A program made the translations under genes and the position numbers. From Diadema setosum (taxonomy: Eukaryota; Echinodermata; Echinoidea; Diadematoida; Diadematidae): 64,000 nt of DNA. The stretch spans positions 26,235,061 through 26,299,060 of the forward strand of contig CM067075.1 of assembly GCA_033980235.1 (NCBI GenBank). Direction: 5' to 3'. The notes beneath the pieces are model-generated. The model was given only the letters and a program-made list of their open reading frames with translations. It made no database searches and had not been told where the DNA came from. Positions 59,564 through 64,000 of this stretch are shown piece after piece (within the stretch, counting starts at the first letter, position 1; every line of letters begins with the position of its first letter).

Positions 59564-62500
59564 GTGATGTCCATATGTAGATACAAATTCCTTTGGTGGC
59601 TTATACATAAAGGGATTACCTATTAACTTAGCACTTTTAGCACGCAAACTGCTACTACGACATAAGAAAAGGCACACAATTCATTTCAATTTCATCTTAG
59701 ATCTCCATTAAGCAATCTGTCGTCCATGAAATATGGTTGAAAATATTTCGGCATTTGGAAATTTGAATCGCTCATCAAAAAGATTTTAAAGCAGGTTCTA
59801 ATGTCGTTTGTGTATAACACACTAGCTTTACAAAGAAGGAAAATATGCAAGTATATTATTTGAACAAACTAAAGCTGTATGCTTGATTTGTCCGAAAATT
59901 GTTTATACAACAAAAGTTTTGACAACATTTTTCCTCAAAATATTTGTGCAGCATGCAAAAACACTTCTCAGCGTTGATCGTATTTTGTTTTCAGGCAGTA
60001 ACGCTTCTAGCCTGCGACTGCGCTGTTTTGATTTGCTAAACGGTAATGATACACATCAATTTGTTCTAACAATAGACCCCGTCCGAGCTATACTTAACAA
60101 CAGCTTTAATGGATTTCGCAATAAAACTTTCAACCGCTCGCGCTTTCCTTTTTTTTTTTCTTTCCGCGCGAAAGAACAATATTTTAAGTCGGGGCTGCCT
60201 TATACACATGCCAAGGTCTGCGGCAACACCATCCCGACCGAGACCCTCGAGACACAGACGGTCGGATAATGCATCCTTAGCTAATTTGGCGGACGTAAGG
60301 TTGCGGTGTGATGGGCAGTTTACAATGTTTGCTTTAAGCATTACAGTAAGAAACGTCGTCATTGTGTCTCGATGCACGGACTATAGGCAAAATGAAAACA
60401 TTCTTTACCAAGTTCGGCGCGTCCACCTTTTAAGTGTGTTAACACCCTGGAACCTGTTGCAGCCGAGAGTTAATGGCAAGCAGACGGCAGTGTGGTTTGA
60501 AGATGCGGGAAAGGGGGGGGGGACGGGGAGGGTTGCATTTGGGGTCACACGAACATATGCTGCCCCCATGGACAAGGTCTGGCCACTGGGATTACAGCAA
60601 ATCAAAAAAGATTCTGGCGTCTAGTTCCTTAAAAGCAATATGTTATTGCAACGGAGATTAGAACGAATCTGATCAAAAAAGTGTGAAACAGTATGTCGAC
60701 AAGAAACGTCATTCAGGCGGGGATGGATCGCCTGCACCGCCGACGGAGGGAGGGTGAGGAGGGGACTGTGTGAAATGAAGGATTAATTTCTGATTCTTGA
60801 ATGAGGCACCTGCAGAGAGGTTGCTGTCACTCGATTAAATCAAGAAATCTGGAGTAACAGGTGGCTGAAGCCCTGTCTGGTATTCGGTCAACGCAGTACC
60901 GACCTCAACTTGGGCTCAACCTCCGCCCCTCATCGCTACCCTCCGCCCACGAGGCCTGCCTCATGAAAAGGCGAAAGGGGAGGGGGACTGCGCCCAGACG
61001 CTCTAGTGATAAATTGAAAATGTTTGACTGCATATGCGTGCACCTGGGAAAGAGTGGTCGATTTTGGCAAGAAATAGAGAAAAGGAGAGAGAGAAGGAGT
61101 AGAAGATGGACTTGGCCAAGGCAGCTGCCTACAAGATTTCGTCCCGCAACCTGACCGACAATGTCCCTGGGTAGTTAGACTCACCCAGGCCTCCCCTTAC
61201 CCTCTCCCCTACCCCTTCACCATTGTCCCTCGTACAATGTATGCACAGCTCGTGATGACGTCTGCGCCATAAAAACACACTTTTCAATTATCTAGCAATA
61301 ATGTAAGCCTTTGAAGTAAACAGAGAGGGGCAGAAGGCGCTTTTGTTTGGGGGTAGAGCTAGTTGATGCGGACGTAAGGGCCGTGAAAGTAGCGGGCCGG
61401 CTGCCCGCCACCCGTCCGAGCCTACTCCCGCATTGTTAGCGCACTTGACACACTTGAATTGAAAAACATCGGTGCCAAAAAGTCCTCTCGATCACCTGCC
61501 AGTGAGCTAATCATTATTATTGCCTCCGATTCGCGGTAGCTCCAGCTAATGACAGCCGACAGTGATTGGCTGGTGTACGGCCGGGCAAGGAGCGGGGTAA
61601 GGACACTGCTCCTTCTTGCTGTTAGCCGTGATCCCGACTCAACCACTGTGGCTGACAATGAACCTTCTTAGAACAAAGAGCCCCAGAGACTCTTGCCAGT
61701 TTTTGTGTACTAATCTCACGACAGTAAGCAGATGTTTCGATTTGAAATACAAATAGCGAAATCTCTTGCTCTTCATTCGATATTCCGATCGAATTTTTCC
61801 GTGAGTATCGCTTCGAGGAAAGGAAGGGGTGTGTCGACCTCTTGCCTCCCTCCCTACCTCTTACAACGATAAGATAAAGATATGGTAATGAGATGCAAAG
61901 TTAGTGTAGGGCACGTAATTGCCATGAATGATAGTCAACGTGAACTCACGGACGATGCTCAAGTGCCGAGTACATCGTTCATCACAGGTGCATACCGTCT
62001 TATCATCCCGGGTTCGCGTGCCGCGTCTTTTTCTCGACATTATCTGAGCCTTAGTCCATCCTACCCCGTCGATTGACGCGTGATATGGGCAAACAATCCA
62101 AGCCGTAACACGTTTCTTTACTTTTCCAGCTTTGACAAAGTCCAAAGTATTATCGCCTCCACCTGCTAGGCGTCTTTCAGCCACAGGTGTCGCGCCTTAA
62201 AAGCGCGCGCCGTAAAAACTTTGGCCGCGGTGGTCCTGCCGAGAATTTTTCGTCACCCTGCCGCCTCTATTCATCCAGTACACCTCTCTGTATGATTATA
62301 CCATTTATGGGAAGCAGGGATTGTGTGCTATGTGTAGGGGAAATAAGGGAGTATTGGCGCAAGCGATTGTGGAGCGAGAGGAAGAAATTTCGAAGAGCGC
62401 GGCAATTGAAATCCTGCCGAAAGCGCTGCAAATTACCGGTTCGCGCCACGAAAAGGCCGAAATTCCACACGCATGCGTATCATGCATTGACACTGTCCAT

Positions 62501-63676
62501 TGAGGCAGAACAAAAGTGCACGAAGTGAACGCTGAGACTGAGGAGTAGGTACTAGTACCACTTGTTATACGTGTTAGGCCTTGCAGTGCCCCGAGTCGGT
62601 CGACGTCTATGAGAGCTATGTAATTCCGTCGAATTTGTTTCGTTCTCAAGACAAATGCGTCAACCTATCATCGGCTCTTCTTCTTGTACACAACATCAAA
62701 TCTCTATTGTACAGCACGTGGAGGCAGGAGGGTGAAGCGATGTCCACACACCGGCTCCGAGGTCATGCATAATGCGAAAGCTTAGCATCACTTGGGGAAG
62801 CCCAGAATTATGACGAATGCTGATCTCGTATTTCCAATGTTTGCGTATATGGCTTATCTGTCAGACATTCTGCATTATGCAAAGCACAAACGAGTGATAA
62901 ATCAAAATGTGTCAACACGTGGCGTCAAATACTAGTAGCATCCTGGTGACTGCAGTGTAGTTTCTTGTTTCCCATATGAAGGGTCTGACCCACTGGGATA
63001 GTTGATAGTCCTTTTGTTTAACAAAAAAAAAAAAGAGAAAAAAGACATGTGACAAATGTGACAAGTAAATACAGCTGATTATTATTTTTTTTTTTAAAGA
63101 AGACTTTTGTAGTGAATATTTACGAGAAGCCAATCATATTGTTGAACATCTGCAATCTCGGGCTATGGATATCCAGATAATTTGCTTGTGTTGTCCAGAT
63201 TTTGTCTATGAAATGTATACAAAATAAAAATACCGCATGTAGATCTTTTCATATAGATTGTGCCTTTAGTTACTCCACATAAATGCTAGCCAGTCTGTTT
63301 TTCCTATTGTAGATTTGAAACAGAAGCCTTTTGTTAGATCGAACGTGAAGCTATTTTTTCCTACTCAAAAGTGGAATATTGTCGCATGCGAGGAACAGAA
63401 CTGGACCGGAGTAACAGTTTCGGATAGGCGCAGGAATTACGGTTGCTTCTACTGAGATTAGCATAGAAGCCATGTGAAAATTGCATTCCCAATAAAGAAT
63501 AGCAGCAATCAAATGCCAAATGGATTGAAGCAGACAAGAATTAAGGCAATGTGTGTGGTAACAAGTTTCGGGGAAACGGGAAGACTATCTCGATTTCACA
63601 GCTTGTTCGCGAAAAAGGGCACTGAGACTTAAGGGAAACCAAGAAACTATTTGAAAATGAGAATCTGGACAAAAGG
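59564..63676. other. Spacer, no gene recognised
   Basis: Mixed composition, with GC-richer parts at 60880-61240 and 61380-61430 and a fifth TTCGTCACCC at 62249. Frames up to 171 codons (60109-60624) lack motifs and overlap frames on both strands. Confidence 0.4.
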
Positions 63677-63745
63677 TGCCCGGGAGAATGAATGTCACCC
63701 GGGAGAATGAATGTCACCCCGGGAGAATGAATGTCATTCTCCCGG
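63677..63745. repeat. Three 20-bp tandem units ending in a perfect palindrome
   Basis: CCCGGGAGAATGAATGTCA is repeated three times. The last unit continues into its own complement, so CCGGGAGAATGA and TCATTCTCCCGG form 12-bp arms around ATG (63719-63745). Confidence 0.9.
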
Positions 63746-64000
63746 TCGGGTTTGAACTTTTGAAGCCAATTTTTTTTTTCGTCCATGGTTTGTGCGACAA
63801 ACAGCACAGTTACTCCCACTCCATGTTATGGACAGTCAGATCAGTGGTTCATATAGAAGAACGCTGAAACGCTGTTGAAACTTGTAACGAGTGTTCTCCA
63901 AGACATGTTTACGTCATTTCGCAAGTTCCATCCGTCATTTTTCATGAAAAATAATTTTGATCTTCTTGAGTGTTTTCCTTCCACAGCCACAAAAGTGAAC
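63746..64000. other. Window end, nothing recognised
   Basis: No gene or repeat evident. Confidence 0.4.

Noticed and set aside
60109..60624. 171-codon plus-strand frame
   Set aside because: Overlaps open frames on both strands, includes repeat-derived Phe and Gly runs, and no motif is seen.
61145..61173. Hairpin CCTGGGT/ACCCAGG as a terminator or RNA gene
   Set aside because: Seven-base stem with a 10-bp loop is expected by chance in 64 kb and has no supporting context.

Overview
This window looks like non-coding-rich animal DNA, most likely from an echinoderm and probably a sea urchin. It is AT-rich, has many microsatellites and satellites, carries an intron-containing developmental gene with GT-AG splicing, and holds APE-type LINEs, tRNA-derived SINEs and MITE-like DNA elements. 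The echinoderm call is an inference from the style of the repeats, the signal-peptide/2A-like N-terminus of the LINE, and the closeness of the bHLH protein to Ptf1a. The species cannot be named from sequence alone.

Only one host protein-coding gene is well supported. It is a two-exon, plus-strand Ptf1a (p48) bHLH gene: exon 1 coding 22086-22539, intron 22540-26473, exon 2 coding 26474-26763. A TATA box at 21761 and two upstream ORFs in the leader precede it. No other host gene is convincing in the roughly 21 kb upstream or the 37 kb downstream, the layout expected of an isolated developmental regulator.

The second intact coding region is a 1031-codon LINE ORF at 41704-44799, with an APE endonuclease followed by a reverse transcriptase. 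Its N-terminus has a signal-peptide-like stretch and a 2A-like ribosome-skipping motif (GDISPNPGP). Related 170-200 bp segments lie on both sides of the ORF.

The rest is a mosaic of repeats. There are five copies of one tRNA-derived SINE (7.2, 17.5, 50.0, 50.35 and 54.7 kb; two are head to head) and a decayed LINE 3' end at 16.1-16.7 kb. Minus-strand LINE-tail-like copies end in ATTCA repeats (11.9, 19.6, 36.1 and 40.4 kb). A 1.1 kb pogo/Tigger-like non-autonomous transposon has a TA duplication (52.0-53.1 kb). One dispersed family is present twice in opposite orientation (1.25 and 47.0 kb). An unusual fold-back minisatellite built on TTCGGAATAACGAACC occurs at 1.7 and 51.3 kb. There are also three fold-back or palindromic sequences (20.07, 49.24 and 63.7 kb) and large satellites: AATGG/AATAG at 9.4-9.85 kb, GGA at 34.87-35.2 kb, and TTTCA at 36.8-37.3 kb. 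Most of the remaining open frames are low-complexity or chance frames.
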